Positions 31,245-40,931 of a stretch of 64,000 nucleotides of DNA are shown in pieces. A model generated the notes under the pieces. The model saw only the letters and a program-made list of their open reading frames with translations, searched no databases and was not told the DNA's origin. Positions within the stretch are counted from its first letter, which is position 1, and every line of letters starts with the position of its first letter. The translations under genes and the position numbers were made by a program. Where the stretch lies: positions 1 through 64,000 of the forward strand of contig JAUCBJ010007402.1 of assembly GCA_032718475.1 (NCBI GenBank). Reading direction: 5' to 3'. Source of the stretch: Nemertoderma westbladi. Taxonomy: Eukaryota > Xenacoelomorpha > Nemertodermatida > Nemertodermatidae.

Positions 31245-32381
31245 CTATTTCTTTCTCTGATACGCCTTTCGTCTCTTCGCCCGTCGACTCTCATCGATCG
31301 CTATGGCTGGTAGAGGAGCGTCAACATCCATCGTGAGTAACGCTTCGGCTTGTCTCCTGGCGGCTCTTCCTTTCGAAGGCATCGGGATCATGTCGGTTCG
31401 TCTTTCCAACTCAGATTTGCGTGCCTCTAGGAACCATTCTCCGTCACCGAACTCCTCTTTATACGAGTATAATCGTCTAATGACTTCAAATGGACCGAAT
31501 AATCCGGCGCTCAGTAGTAGATCCACGTAATGGAAAGGTAGCGTGGCCGACGTGTGGAGGCGTTCCGGGAAGGAGAAATATCCGCACGCCATCTCCTGCG
31601 CGATATTCCGAGCGTTTCTCCGAACCTTGGTCTTTAAATGGCTGTTTGCGTATGTTTCAAACATGACCATATTGCCCATAGCGGTAACGTCTTTGGTTGG
31701 ACATTTGATATAGCAGCGGGGGCTAGAGGAATGTCCGTGGAAACCGCACGTGGTGCAGAGGTTATAAAGGATCGGGCAGACGGAAACGTCGTGGCCCGAT
31801 GTCGCGCAGTATGGGCAATAGAGTATCCCGAGGAGCTGGAGGCAAGAATCGGTAACCCGATTCCTTCTGCCGCGTGGGCACTGCTCCGAGCCGCAGTCGC
31901 CGCATACCTCCAACTGCATCTCTCGACCGGGGAATATCGGAATCGGGACGCCGACGTAGTATTCGAGTCGTCGGTCGCTCTTCGGAATATTCTCGGTGGT
32001 CGGTAGCCCGCGGAATGCTAGGCTTTTGCGTAATAGGTTCTCGCTCCGATAACCTTCTTTGTGTCCCGCTGGTCTCAACTCGGATGACCGTTTCTGGCGG
32101 TGGATCCATTCAGTTTGCTCGGCGTACCAACGGGTTAGTCGCATAGGGTCCTGAGGAACGGCGGGTGTAGTAGCCACCGCTGGTCGGCGAAGAGGTGCCG
32201 GGGTTTTCGACGGAGGGATACCGAGGAGATCGTCGGGGGTCGGCGCGTCGCTGGGGCCCTCCTCGATCAGTATCGCTGCGCGGGTCCGTTGGTGGCTGGT
32301 ACTCGGAATCTCCGACGACCAATCCTTCGCCACCCGGGAAAGGATACGGGGATAACCGTTGGCATATGTCGCCGAAGTCGC
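31245..32381 (-). CDS. BEL-C ORF4: CCHC zinc-knuckle, basic-tailed protein
   Basis: The frame is open from 32381 (stop at 32382-32384) to 31245 and overlaps ORF3 by about 270 bp, shifted by one base. The first ATG is at 32142-32144, 35 bp before the ORF3 stop, giving about 299 residues. Upstream codons would need frameshifting from ORF3 or splicing. It has CGDC/C clusters, then CPYCATSGHDVSVC (CX2CX4HX4C, the exact retroviral knuckle spacing) and CTTCGFHGHSSSPRC (CX2CX4HX5C). A helical middle (YVDLLLSAGLFGPFEVIRRL) and a Lys/Arg-rich C-terminus (RRAKRRKAYQRKK), a possible nuclear signal, follow. I infer a nucleic-acid-binding protein made from the same 3' transcript as ORF3. No family is recognised. 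Confidence 0.6.
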   Translation of the reverse strand, partial: ATSATYANGYPRILSRVAKDWSSEIPSTSHQRTRAAILIEEGPSDAPTPDDLLGIPPSKTPAPLRRPAVATTPAVPQDPMRLTRWYAEQTEWIHRQKRSSELRPAGHKEGYRSENLLRKSLAFRGLPTTENIPKSDRRLEYYVGVPIPIFPGREMQLEVCGDCGSEQCPRGRRNRVTDSCLQLLGILYCPYCATSGHDVSVCPILYNLCTTCGFHGHSSSPRCYIKCPTKDVTAMGNMVMFETYANSHLKTKVRRNARNIAQEMACGYFSFPERLHTSATLPFHYVDLLLSAGLFGPFEVIRRLYSYKEEFGDGEWFLEARKSELERRTDMIPMPSKGRAARRQAEALLTMDVDAPLPAIAIDESRRAKRRKAYQRKK

Positions 32382-33846
32382 TCAATGCAGCTGTAGTAGC
32401 CACCTCCCTCGCGGGGCTACCGGAGCCGCGTGGAGTGTAAACGCCTGCTCTCTTCATCGGTTCGGTCGAGGCAACCCGTTTGGCGGCCGGTCCATACGCG
32501 GCCTCCGGCTCTAGTTGTCGCTTCGGGGTGGAGAGTAGAACACCCTCGTTTAGCCATATCTCTTCCCCTTCCGAAGAGATCAGAGGCTCCTCCGCACCGA
32601 GAAGTTCGGTAATCGTAGGGATGTCGTAAGGTCCGCTCTCGTCCCAGGAATCGATAACGGCGGGTGTTTTCGATTCTCCCGGTGTAATGTTCTCGACCGC
32701 TTTAAACGCGTGGTTTATAACCTCGTTCCAGTCGTAGTCGACGAAGGAAAGGGGGACCGCCGTAATAAGGTTATCGAGAGTTTTACAGATAAACTTAGCG
32801 ACGGTGTAGCATTCCATAACGACGTAAACGTAGTTCCGTCGATCGGGATTCTCCCATCTTTGGTGTATCGTCCACTTCCGATCAACGTCCTTCCATCGAC
32901 CCTCTCGCTCGCTCTTTATTTCCAATCCCGGGTATCCACCGTATATTTTATTATAGTCCCGGAATTTCTGAGGTTTGAAGTCGATACCGCCGTTTAGCAC
33001 AGCGAGGTAGCCGATCCCGGATTTCGTCGGTCTCACCTCTTGGAATCCTCGCATGAACTCGGCGAATCGTAACCAGGCTAGTAACGTTTGAGTGTCGATG
33101 CAATGGCTAAGGGCGTTGAGGTCGTCTCGTCGGTTTCTTCCTGTAGGAGCGTTCGCGTAGTCGTTCCGGACGTCCGCCTTGATATCCGACCCGATTTTAA
33201 TGACGTCGAAGTCGAAGAGGATCTTTTGGATTTCCGGAGGCAGCAACCAGATCGCTCCGGCTGCCTGCACTTCCTGTCTGGGTGTCGGGAATATTCGGCA
33301 CACCAGTACCAAACCGTCCAGGGTTCCGAGGACGACGACTAAGGATCGACCGTATTCTTTCGCCCCGTACTTTTCCTGGTAGTCGTCGCGGTTTTGGATA
33401 ATCGATACGCGTTCCTCTCGAAGCGTCGCCGTACACTCCGACAGTTTTCCCCAGTGGGCGAGGTACGTACTCTTGTCGTCGACGAAACTTTGACATCTCG
33501 CCAACGTAATCGCTTTCGAGGTGGGCGTCGCGTTTCCCTCGTTGTCGTAGATCAAACATCGGGATCTGTAGATGCTCTGCCGGAACGTTTCCCAAAACGA
33601 CGAATCGTCCCCTCTGGTTGCCTTTGCGTTCCGAGTTCTTTTCAGTCTCGTACTAGCATCGGCTAACCGGAGGGCTCGTAGATTCTTAGAATCCGGTCCC
33701 TCTCGCCCGGTGAATTTAATGACTCGCACGTTCTCATTTAGCAGGGTGCTCCAATTTGTATCAAAGTCAGGGGATCCAGGTTGCGAATATTCCAGTAGAT
33801 CTATCGTGTTACGTAATTCGCCGATAATTTGGCGATTTGGGTCCAT
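32110..33846 (-). CDS. BEL-C ORF3: RNase D/WRN-like exonuclease-fold protein in env position
   Basis: 578 residues from ATG. Residues ~120-360 resemble the DEDDy 3'-5' exonuclease fold. SLVVVLGTLDGLVLVCRIF corresponds to the second and third strands. LPPEIQKILFDFDVIKIGSDIKADV (with D225) corresponds to Exo II, followed by DTQTLLAW. YVYVVMECYTVAKFI near 340-352 corresponds to the YxxxD Exo III helix, with Glu where Asp is usual. I find no DxE Exo I motif. It may thus be catalytically dead and RNA-binding, as EXD1 and similar proteins are. The last 180 residues are Pro/Arg-rich and disordered. Length and placement differ from any env. The fold assignment is by eye only. Confidence 0.45.
   Translation of the reverse strand: MDPNRQIIGELRNTIDLLEYSQPGSPDFDTNWSTLLNENVRVIKFTGREGPDSKNLRALRLADASTRLKRTRNAKATRGDDSSFWETFRQSIYRSRCLIYDNEGNATPTSKAITLARCQSFVDDKSTYLAHWGKLSECTATLREERVSIIQNRDDYQEKYGAKEYGRSLVVVLGTLDGLVLVCRIFPTPRQEVQAAGAIWLLPPEIQKILFDFDVIKIGSDIKADVRNDYANAPTGRNRRDDLNALSHCIDTQTLLAWLRFAEFMRGFQEVRPTKSGIGYLAVLNGGIDFKPQKFRDYNKIYGGYPGLEIKSEREGRWKDVDRKWTIHQRWENPDRRNYVYVVMECYTVAKFICKTLDNLITAVPLSFVDYDWNEVINHAFKAVENITPGESKTPAVIDSWDESGPYDIPTITELLGAEEPLISSEGEEIWLNEGVLLSTPKRQLEPEAAYGPAAKRVASTEPMKRAGVYTPRGSGSPAREVATTAALSDFGDICQRLSPYPFPGGEGLVVGDSEYQPPTDPRSDTDRGGPQRRADPRRSPRYPSVENPGTSSPTSGGYYTRRSSGPYATNPLVRRAN
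33629..33652 (-). repeat. 24-nt motif, type B, in BEL-C ORF3
   Basis: Exact copy of the LTR type-B motif, coding the basic stretch TRLKRTRN of ORF3. Confidence 0.85.
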
Positions 33847-34384
33847 ATTTACGATTATATCCGTTACAAATTAGATCAGTTAATTATAAGTCCAGAAAGT
33901 CTGAAACTATAGCGATAGCAGAATAATTCAGTTTTTTATTTAATTCAGTTTATTAAATAACATTGCTATATAGACATCTATAATCTTATTGCTAATACAT
34001 TCAGCATTTACAGTTACTATAGCTATACATTAATATCCAACCAGTTTTTTATGACTTTTTTGTCCTTTTCTTTTTTCTAATTCTTTTCTTTAGACTTTTT
34101 TATACCTTTTTTTTGTCTTTTTTCATTTCATTATTATTTCATCTCATTTCATTTATTTCCACATATTTCGACACATTTATTTCCACCATTTATTTCACAT
34201 TTATTTATTTCCACATCATCATTGGGTTTATAGCCCCCCGGCTATCATCATTTGTTATGAGCGCAGCACCAGGGTGCGCATCATTACATTTTCATCAGTA
34301 TACGCGTCATCATTCAGGTTTATAGTAGAGTTGTCTGATCCTTTTCATCGTTTCCAACTATATTCAATCATTTTCTTTGGTTAA
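33847..34384. other. BEL-C intergenic, T-rich
   Basis: Plus strand T/C-rich with repeated TTTCATTTATTTCCACA-like pieces (34130-34220). On the coding strand this is an A/G-rich leader before ORF3. No gene. Confidence 0.6.
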
Positions 34385-34845
34385 TCTTTGTCGTGGAAGG
34401 GGTGTTACGCGGCAATCTGGGATCTACAGCTGGACTCGTTACACCGCCTACGCCCCAAACTGCGCACGTAACGGACAATGAAGACGCTGGGAGTGAAGTC
34501 ACGTGGATGCACCATGGACCCACCAGAATAACACTCCCAACAACATAAAGCTCAGTCGACGAAGTCATGTGGGATGTGGTTACGCAACATTCTGGGATCT
34601 ACAGCTGGACTCGTTACACCGCCTACGCCCCAAAATCCACGCAACGGTCCCACCAGAATAACGCGACTGAGAAACATAAAACCCTCTATCGTCGAAGTCA
34701 CGTGGATGCACCATGGACCCACCAGAATAACGGGATAGAGGGGGTGTTGCGCGGCAATCCGGGATCTACAGCTGGACTCATTACACCGCCTACGCCCCGA
34801 ACCGCGCACGCAACGGACAACATAACATACTGCGATGAATACAAT
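34385..34845. repeat. three ~172-bp tandem units between pol and ORF3
   Basis: GGGATCTACAGCTGGACTCG recurs at about 34411, 34585 and 34756 within longer units that also share ACACCGCCTACGCCCC and CACCATGGACCCACCAGAAT. It is non-coding and sits between the pol stop and the extra ORFs, so a regulatory or RNA-structural role is possible. Confidence 0.85.
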
Positions 34846-35093
34846 GAATTCCACTTCAAATCTTTTCCATTTCCAATAATCCAATATCGTAGGTCCTGAT
34901 GACCAAAATCAGGGTAAACAATGCATAAACGACCCTGCGTCAGTCGAAACATCTGCAGGGTGACGCTGGACTCCACATAACACACGAGGAAACACAAATA
35001 CCATTGCGTGGTTACAGTTGGTTTAAGGGGGGTCCATAACTCATTGTCGATAAATCACAGTCAAAAAGAGTTTGTCAACATGATGAGAAGGGT

Positions 35094-38000
35094 TTAAACA
35101 CATTTGTCAGTGTCACCGATGTCTGCAGCAGGATCCGTAGTAGGGAACTTATCACCTCTTGTAGAATCACCACTGTCATTGCCTTCAAGAAGGCACAGCT
35201 TCTGGATGGGGCGTTGGTAGTGGCCCGATTTCGTTCGTATCGTCACAGTCCTCGCAAGTCCGTCTTTGCTTGGGTGTATGGTCACGACCCGCGCCACAGG
35301 CCAGTGAACGCGGTCTTTGAGATCTTCTTTAACTAGTACCATGTCGCCAACTGCGACGTTCCGGTAGGTGTTGTTCCATTTCCTCCTGGTCCGGAGGGTT
35401 ATGAGGTATTCCTGGGCCCAAATTCTCCACCAATGCGCTGCCAACGCTTGGGCCTTTTTCCAGTTTGTATGTTTCGCGATCTCATTGGGATCCGGGAACA
35501 TGGTTTCCGGGAGGAGGTGGGTTTTGGGTCTCCCCAGTAAGTGGTTAGGAGTGAGGGGTTCCAGGTCTGTGGGGTCGTCGCGGATAGGAACAATGGGTCG
35601 GTTGTTCAGGGTAGCCGTGATCTCGCAGAATGTTGTGCGGAGGGTGTCATGGGTTACCCGGGTATCGCCTAGAGCGACGCGCATGGATCGTTTCACTAGG
35701 TCGATCAGTTTCTCCCATACCCCGCTCGTATGGGGTGCTAAGGGGGTCTGGAAGTGCCACTGTATCTGGTGTTCCTTCCAGACTTGGGATGCAGTGTTAT
35801 CGGTAAACCATCCCTCGATCGCCTCTCTAAGTTCTCTTTCTCCTCCCACAAAGTTTGTACCATTATCGGAATACATGTGGCAGCATGTCCCGTTGTTCGC
35901 CACGAACCGACGCAGAGCGTTGATGAATGCGTGTTGTGTCAGATTTACCACGATATCTAGGTAAATTGCCCTAGACCTCAGGCAGGTGAAGATGGCTCCC
36001 CAGCATTTGATGTTGGATCGTCGTTCAATAACCGTGAACGGTCCGAAACAGTCCACTCCGGTGACGTAGAATGGTTGGGAATCCGCTTGTAGACGGGTGG
36101 CTGGTAAGTCGGCCATCTTTTGGGTGATTGGTGGCGCTAGGTAACGTCTGCAGGTGAAGCAACGTTTCAACACTTTCCGGATCAGTGGCTGGATGTGGGT
36201 GATCCAATATCTTTGTCTTATATTAGCTATAATCCAATTCTGTCCTGCGTGGTGGTTGTCCTCGTGACATTGTAGAATTAATAGCTTAGCTAGTGTCGAC
36301 GTTCCGGGCAGAAGCGCCGGGTATTTAACCTCATATTCGACCGGGGCGTTTGCCATCCGGGTATTCAGTCGGATCAGTCCGTCCTCTCCCATCATTGGTC
36401 TCAGTTGGTAGACTGGGCTGTCCGGTTTCAACGTTTTGCCCGCACTAAGTTGTTCCCATTCATCGGGGAAACTTTCTTTCTGGACATATCTAACAATACA
36501 CTTCTCTGCAATAATGAGTTCTTGTATATTCCGTTGAACTATCGGTTTGTTGTTTTTCCACCGTAGGAAGTTGCGAAGGGTTATAACGTGATAGACGAGC
36601 CGTCTCATGGATGAAGTTCGCTCGATCAACCGATGTAAAGACGCCGCTAGTTGGGTGATCGTCGCGACGTTATAGTGCCTGCCCGAGTCCTTTGCAGGCT
36701 CAGTCAGACAACTATAAATTTCCACCGCGTTGCTTCGATGGATTTTACGGATCTCTTTATCGTCCTCGGAGTATTTTCCGCTATCGAGCTCGGGGTCGAA
36801 TCGGGTACTCCAGGTTAATTGTGGCTGCCGTAGGAATTCCGGGCCTGTAAGCCAGAGTTTACTTTTACCGAGTTGTTTTGGGGTGGCGCCTCGGCTTGAT
36901 AAGTCCGCTGGGTTTTCCTTCCCGTTCACGTGATGCCACTGTTCTCGGCCGGTACACTGTTTAATCTCTGTGGCTCGGTTTGCAACAAACGTGGTGTGAC
37001 GCCGTGATGGAGAGTGGAGATAATAGAGAACTATACTCGAATCTACCCAGAAGTGTTGAGATTCTATGGGGATCCGTAGGTTCCGCATGACCATGCGATT
37101 CTGTCTTACTGCCCAAACTGCAGCTTGTAGCTCGAGTCTCGGGATCGTTGCTACGAATTCCCCGGATACTGTCTTTGCTTTGGAGAATAAGAAGCTTGTA
37201 TCGCCGTTTCCATCGTTACTTAGTCTCCGTAGGAAGGTGACTACGCCGATTCCGGTATTCGAAGCATCCGAAAAGGTGTGGAGCTGGAAGATATCGGTGG
37301 GCAATTTATCGAGGAAGAACGGTCTAGGTATCCGCATAAGATGTAGGTGTTCGAGCTGCTCCGTCCATTTTCTCCATTTGACGCTGAGGTATGGGGGGAG
37401 CTCTTCGTCCCATCCCAGTCCTTCTATCCACATTTCCTTAATCAGGTTCATTCGGGCCAAGGTTACTGGAGATATGAAATTTAGTGGGTCGAAGATGGCG
37501 CTTTTTATCGACAAACATCCCCTTTTTGTCATAGGCTTGGGTAGGGGTTTATACTTGAAGATGAATTCGTCTGATTCTATGTCCCATTCAATCCCAAGTA
37601 CACGATGTTCCACATCCTCCGAATACATTTTGTTATTTTCCAGCCGGATGTCCTCCGGAAACTTTTCCATAAGTGTTTTGTCGTGGGATCTGAACTTCAC
37701 GAGCGGAAACCTTCCTTTCTTTAGACATTCTACCATCCCCATTGCCAGCCGATATGCCTCATCCACATTATCCGCGCAGGCGCATCCGTCGTCCACGTAG
37801 AAGCATCGTCGAATTGTTTCTATGACAGTTGGAGGGAACTCGTTTTCGCACATAGTTGCCGTCCTCTTTAGCATGTCACTGCATGCTACCGGCGAGTCCT
37901 TACCGCCGAAGATCCTGACGACCATACGCATTACGTCTACGTCCTTTATCGTGAGTTGGCTAATCTCCTGTTGAGTAAGCGTTTTATCCGTCCATAGGAT

Positions 38001-40931
38001 ACGTAGACAGTCCGAGTCTCTTGGTAACGTACGAACTTGATGAAACATGGCCTTGATGTCACAGGTGAATGCTACCCGGTTTTCCCTGAACCTGATCAAT
38101 ACGCCAATGAGTGTGCTATATATGTTGGGTCCCGTGTAAAGTTGACTGTTTAGGGATTCGCCCTGGTACATAGCGGCAGCATCATTTACCACTCGGATTT
38201 TCCCACCTTTGCGGGCTTCTACTACATAGTGGGTTGGGAGATAATATGTTCTTTCACCACCTTGCAGTTCATTCCGTGGTACCATTTCTGCTAATCCATC
38301 ATCGAGATATCCTTGGATTACGGTATTATATTTCTCCTTTATCTCGGGTTGGTCATTCAGCCGGCGTAGAATCCCTTTAAGTCGCCTAAGTGCCATGCTG
38401 GCGTTGTTTGCCATTGGTTTGTTTGGATCCTTCCATAACATAGGTGAACACCAATGTCCGTCTTTAAACGTGGCCTGGTCGAGAATGTCCATACAATATT
38501 GGTCCTCTTCGGATGGGTTTTCGTCCTTTTCCGCGAACTCCTGGGTCTCCAAATTAAAATATTTCGTCATATCTCGTTGGGTTTTCTCGGTTTCCAGAAA
38601 CAAATCCTCGTCAAGATCTGAAGCTGAGCAATAACCCACAGAGGTTACATTCTCTTTAATCTGACATTTAGGAAGGTAGGTATAGGTGTCCGTAGTTTCC
38701 TCCTTAATGCCGCAGAGTGTCCATCCCATTATTGTTCGTTCAGCATAGAATCCATCATCCTGGTTTATAGATCGAGCGATATCTCCGGTGGGGATGTGTA
38801 GTTCCGGTGTATCAAGTCCAATCAGTAGGGTGATACGGTTCACGTCCAACTGCGGACACCTCAGGTCTACATCGTCTCGGTCTAATTGTATGAGGGGGGC
38901 GTACTCGGCTGATTGTCGGAACCGCACCCGGAGGTCTGTGTGTACCAAGGCGTTCTTGATGGTTAACTTAGCCGTTTCGTAGCCCTTCATCACTCCTTCC
39001 ATCTGGAGTTGTACCTCCCCGGACTCTACCTCTCTGTTATCGGTGATGGTTTGTATGGGCCGTTTACAAGGTTCATATTCTAGGCCGAGTTGCTCGAGGA
39101 AATCCCGGTCGATGATGGTTCCGTCAGACCCGTTATCGAGGAACGCGAGTGTCGTCAAAGATTTGCCGACTCCTTGGATCCTTACTGGGATTACCTTTGC
39201 AAAAACCATGTAGCGGCGATTTATAAGATTAATCGTGGCCGAAATATTGGTTACTTGTGGTGTATCGGTGGAGATCTTAAACGGGTTGGTTTCTCTCCGT
39301 TGGGTTGTCCGGGTTCCTTTGAAGATGTGGTTTGTTTCTCCTCTTCGCCTGGCTTCGATCCGAAAGGGGAGGGTAGTAAAATCGAAGTTCGCGGGGATGT
39401 GGAGGAGCGTGTGATGGCGTTGGTCGTTACAGACAGTACAGCATGATCTTTGGTCGCACTCCCGAACATAGTGACCTGTTCCAAGACACCGGAAGCATCC
39501 TCGGTGTTTCATTATCGCCTCGAAGCGTGGGACGAGTTCGGCGAACTGAAACTTTCTGCAGAATTCCACTTTGTGTTTCTCCCCACAGAAGAGACAGAGC
39601 AGGGAATTTGTGATGCCTTCCCTTTCGGGTGCCCAACTCGCGAGATAACATGCCCATTCCTCGGCGGATGTCGGTTCCTCGTAGTCTTCGTCGTCGGAAT
39701 CCTCGGCCATGGTAATGGCCATCGTACTTACCGGTGGGGGGCGGAATCTCGGTTTCGGAGGGGTTATCTTACTCCTGGAGTTGCTCTCTATTCCGTCCAA
39801 CTTTGCGAGACTTTGTTTTGAAAACATCGAGTCATTCATGGCTTCGGAGATATCGTCCAGGAATGCCGACATTTCAAGGAAGCTAGGATCTCGATCTGGA
39901 TGTCTGCGCCGGAGATCTACACATTTATAAGCCCACTTACTTTGTAGCCATCCGGGGAACTTCTTGGCGATCTGTCGGAGGTTTAGAATGTTGTTCACCT
40001 GGTCCTCCTTATTTAAGGGTTTCAGAGTATAGTAGGCATCCTTCATAGAGTCGGAGAATTCCTGTATGTTCTGTGGGTCCCCTAGTGATCCCGCGTCCTG
40101 TATCAGTCTCTCTAGAGTTTTATTAATTATAGTTCCGGTATTTCCGTATCTTTTATCCAGAGTTTTCCATGCGTCATAGTATGCCTCATGAGAACCTCCT
40201 TCAAAACATGCAATAATTCTGCGTGGTTTGTCACCCAGGTATTGCGATAAATATACCAATTTCTGTGCGTCGGCTATGTCCGTTGATCCGATCTGCGCAA
40301 AGAACCGTTTCTTGAATCTGAGGTAATCAACGGGATCTCCTTCGAAGGTGCGAATCTCCATCTTAGGCATGGCAAGGCGGTTCTCCAACGCCCGGATGAT
40401 GCTGACGTCGTCTGAACTGGAGTGACTCGGAGGGTTATAGTTATTGGCACTCACTCCCATACTTGATGGATCAATAATAGGTGGAGTTTTAATAATGACG
40501 CGGCTATGAGTTTGTGGTGTGGATGTAAATGGGTTGTTAGATCGGGGAGTGGCGTCCCGTTCCGAGTCCCTTTCAGGCTCGTACTTGGGTACACTCGCTG
40601 TCGTGGTGTTGGATGGGAAATAAGGTTCCTCATTATTTAGCATAGCTGGTGGGGGATGGAACACCGGGGCTTGTGCCGATAGCGTAGACTGTTTGGTAGG
40701 CGGGATCTCGGGTTTCGGAGGTTTCGCCGCTGTTGGTGTAAATGACTTTTCTAACTCCGGTACCGGAATTGGTTCATATTCCTGATCTATATCCCTTTCC
40801 CAGTCCTCGTAGAGTTGAATATCTCGTTCTATAAGTGCGGCTTCGTATTCTGCGAGTTTTGCAATATCCGCATTCTTTTTGTGGATGAGAATTGCTTGGG
40901 CCTCGGCGTGTTGTTTACGCATTTCCGCCAT
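35094..40931 (-). CDS. BEL-C Gag-Pol polyprotein
   Basis: 1,945 codons from an ATG that directly follows an in-frame TAA. Domains in order: coiled coil; a Pro-rich linker; Gag core (MPKMEIRTFEGDPVDYLRFK, KTLDKRYGNTGTI); zinc knuckles (CLFCGEKHKVEFC, CFRCLGTGHYVREC, CTVCNDQRHH); protease (AFLDNGSDGTII); RT (FTCDIKAMFHQV, FYVDDGCACA); A17/RNase H-like region (HTFSDASNTGIGV); integrase HHCC finger and core (GVDCFGPF, MYSDNGTNFVGG, GVWEKLIDLV); DUF5641-like end. Catalytic Asp residues of RT and integrase are present. The protease has DNG instead of DSG/DTG. The copy is uninterrupted. Confidence 0.93.
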   Translation of the reverse strand: MAEMRKQHAEAQAILIHKKNADIAKLAEYEAALIERDIQLYEDWERDIDQEYEPIPVPELEKSFTPTAAKPPKPEIPPTKQSTLSAQAPVFHPPPAMLNNEEPYFPSNTTTASVPKYEPERDSERDATPRSNNPFTSTPQTHSRVIIKTPPIIDPSSMGVSANNYNPPSHSSSDDVSIIRALENRLAMPKMEIRTFEGDPVDYLRFKKRFFAQIGSTDIADAQKLVYLSQYLGDKPRRIIACFEGGSHEAYYDAWKTLDKRYGNTGTIINKTLERLIQDAGSLGDPQNIQEFSDSMKDAYYTLKPLNKEDQVNNILNLRQIAKKFPGWLQSKWAYKCVDLRRRHPDRDPSFLEMSAFLDDISEAMNDSMFSKQSLAKLDGIESNSRSKITPPKPRFRPPPVSTMAITMAEDSDDEDYEEPTSAEEWACYLASWAPEREGITNSLLCLFCGEKHKVEFCRKFQFAELVPRFEAIMKHRGCFRCLGTGHYVRECDQRSCCTVCNDQRHHTLLHIPANFDFTTLPFRIEARRRGETNHIFKGTRTTQRRETNPFKISTDTPQVTNISATINLINRRYMVFAKVIPVRIQGVGKSLTTLAFLDNGSDGTIIDRDFLEQLGLEYEPCKRPIQTITDNREVESGEVQLQMEGVMKGYETAKLTIKNALVHTDLRVRFRQSAEYAPLIQLDRDDVDLRCPQLDVNRITLLIGLDTPELHIPTGDIARSINQDDGFYAERTIMGWTLCGIKEETTDTYTYLPKCQIKENVTSVGYCSASDLDEDLFLETEKTQRDMTKYFNLETQEFAEKDENPSEEDQYCMDILDQATFKDGHWCSPMLWKDPNKPMANNASMALRRLKGILRRLNDQPEIKEKYNTVIQGYLDDGLAEMVPRNELQGGERTYYLPTHYVVEARKGGKIRVVNDAAAMYQGESLNSQLYTGPNIYSTLIGVLIRFRENRVAFTCDIKAMFHQVRTLPRDSDCLRILWTDKTLTQQEISQLTIKDVDVMRMVVRIFGGKDSPVACSDMLKRTATMCENEFPPTVIETIRRCFYVDDGCACADNVDEAYRLAMGMVECLKKGRFPLVKFRSHDKTLMEKFPEDIRLENNKMYSEDVEHRVLGIEWDIESDEFIFKYKPLPKPMTKRGCLSIKSAIFDPLNFISPVTLARMNLIKEMWIEGLGWDEELPPYLSVKWRKWTEQLEHLHLMRIPRPFFLDKLPTDIFQLHTFSDASNTGIGVVTFLRRLSNDGNGDTSFLFSKAKTVSGEFVATIPRLELQAAVWAVRQNRMVMRNLRIPIESQHFWVDSSIVLYYLHSPSRRHTTFVANRATEIKQCTGREQWHHVNGKENPADLSSRGATPKQLGKSKLWLTGPEFLRQPQLTWSTRFDPELDSGKYSEDDKEIRKIHRSNAVEIYSCLTEPAKDSGRHYNVATITQLAASLHRLIERTSSMRRLVYHVITLRNFLRWKNNKPIVQRNIQELIIAEKCIVRYVQKESFPDEWEQLSAGKTLKPDSPVYQLRPMMGEDGLIRLNTRMANAPVEYEVKYPALLPGTSTLAKLLILQCHEDNHHAGQNWIIANIRQRYWITHIQPLIRKVLKRCFTCRRYLAPPITQKMADLPATRLQADSQPFYVTGVDCFGPFTVIERRSNIKCWGAIFTCLRSRAIYLDIVVNLTQHAFINALRRFVANNGTCCHMYSDNGTNFVGGERELREAIEGWFTDNTASQVWKEHQIQWHFQTPLAPHTSGVWEKLIDLVKRSMRVALGDTRVTHDTLRTTFCEITATLNNRPIVPIRDDPTDLEPLTPNHLLGRPKTHLLPETMFPDPNEIAKHTNWKKAQALAAHWWRIWAQEYLITLRTRRKWNNTYRNVAVGDMVLVKEDLKDRVHWPVARVVTIHPSKDGLARTVTIRTKSGHYQRPIQKLCLLEGNDSGDSTRGDKFPTTDPAADIGDTDKCV
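40560..40583 (-). repeat. 24-nt motif, type A, in BEL-C gag-pol
   Basis: The minus strand begins TACGAGCCTGAAA and ends ACTCGGAA. It is identical over 24 bases to 30176-30199 and 43145-43168 in the LTRs, and lies in a Pro-rich linker of Gag. Confidence 0.85.

Noticed and set aside
31245-33846. Env glycoprotein of BEL-C
   Set aside because: No signal peptide, transmembrane helix or cysteine pattern of a fusion glycoprotein is seen. The proteins look intracellular and nucleic-acid binding.
34567-34899. 110-residue ORFs on both strands in the BEL-C 172-bp repeats
   Set aside because: Overlapping frames on opposite strands through a tandem repeat, with no coding signature.
40829-40931. Canonical -1 slippery heptamer at the BEL-C Gag/Pol overlap
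   Set aside because: No X XXY YYZ sequence was found in the overlap, so only the frame relation is reported.
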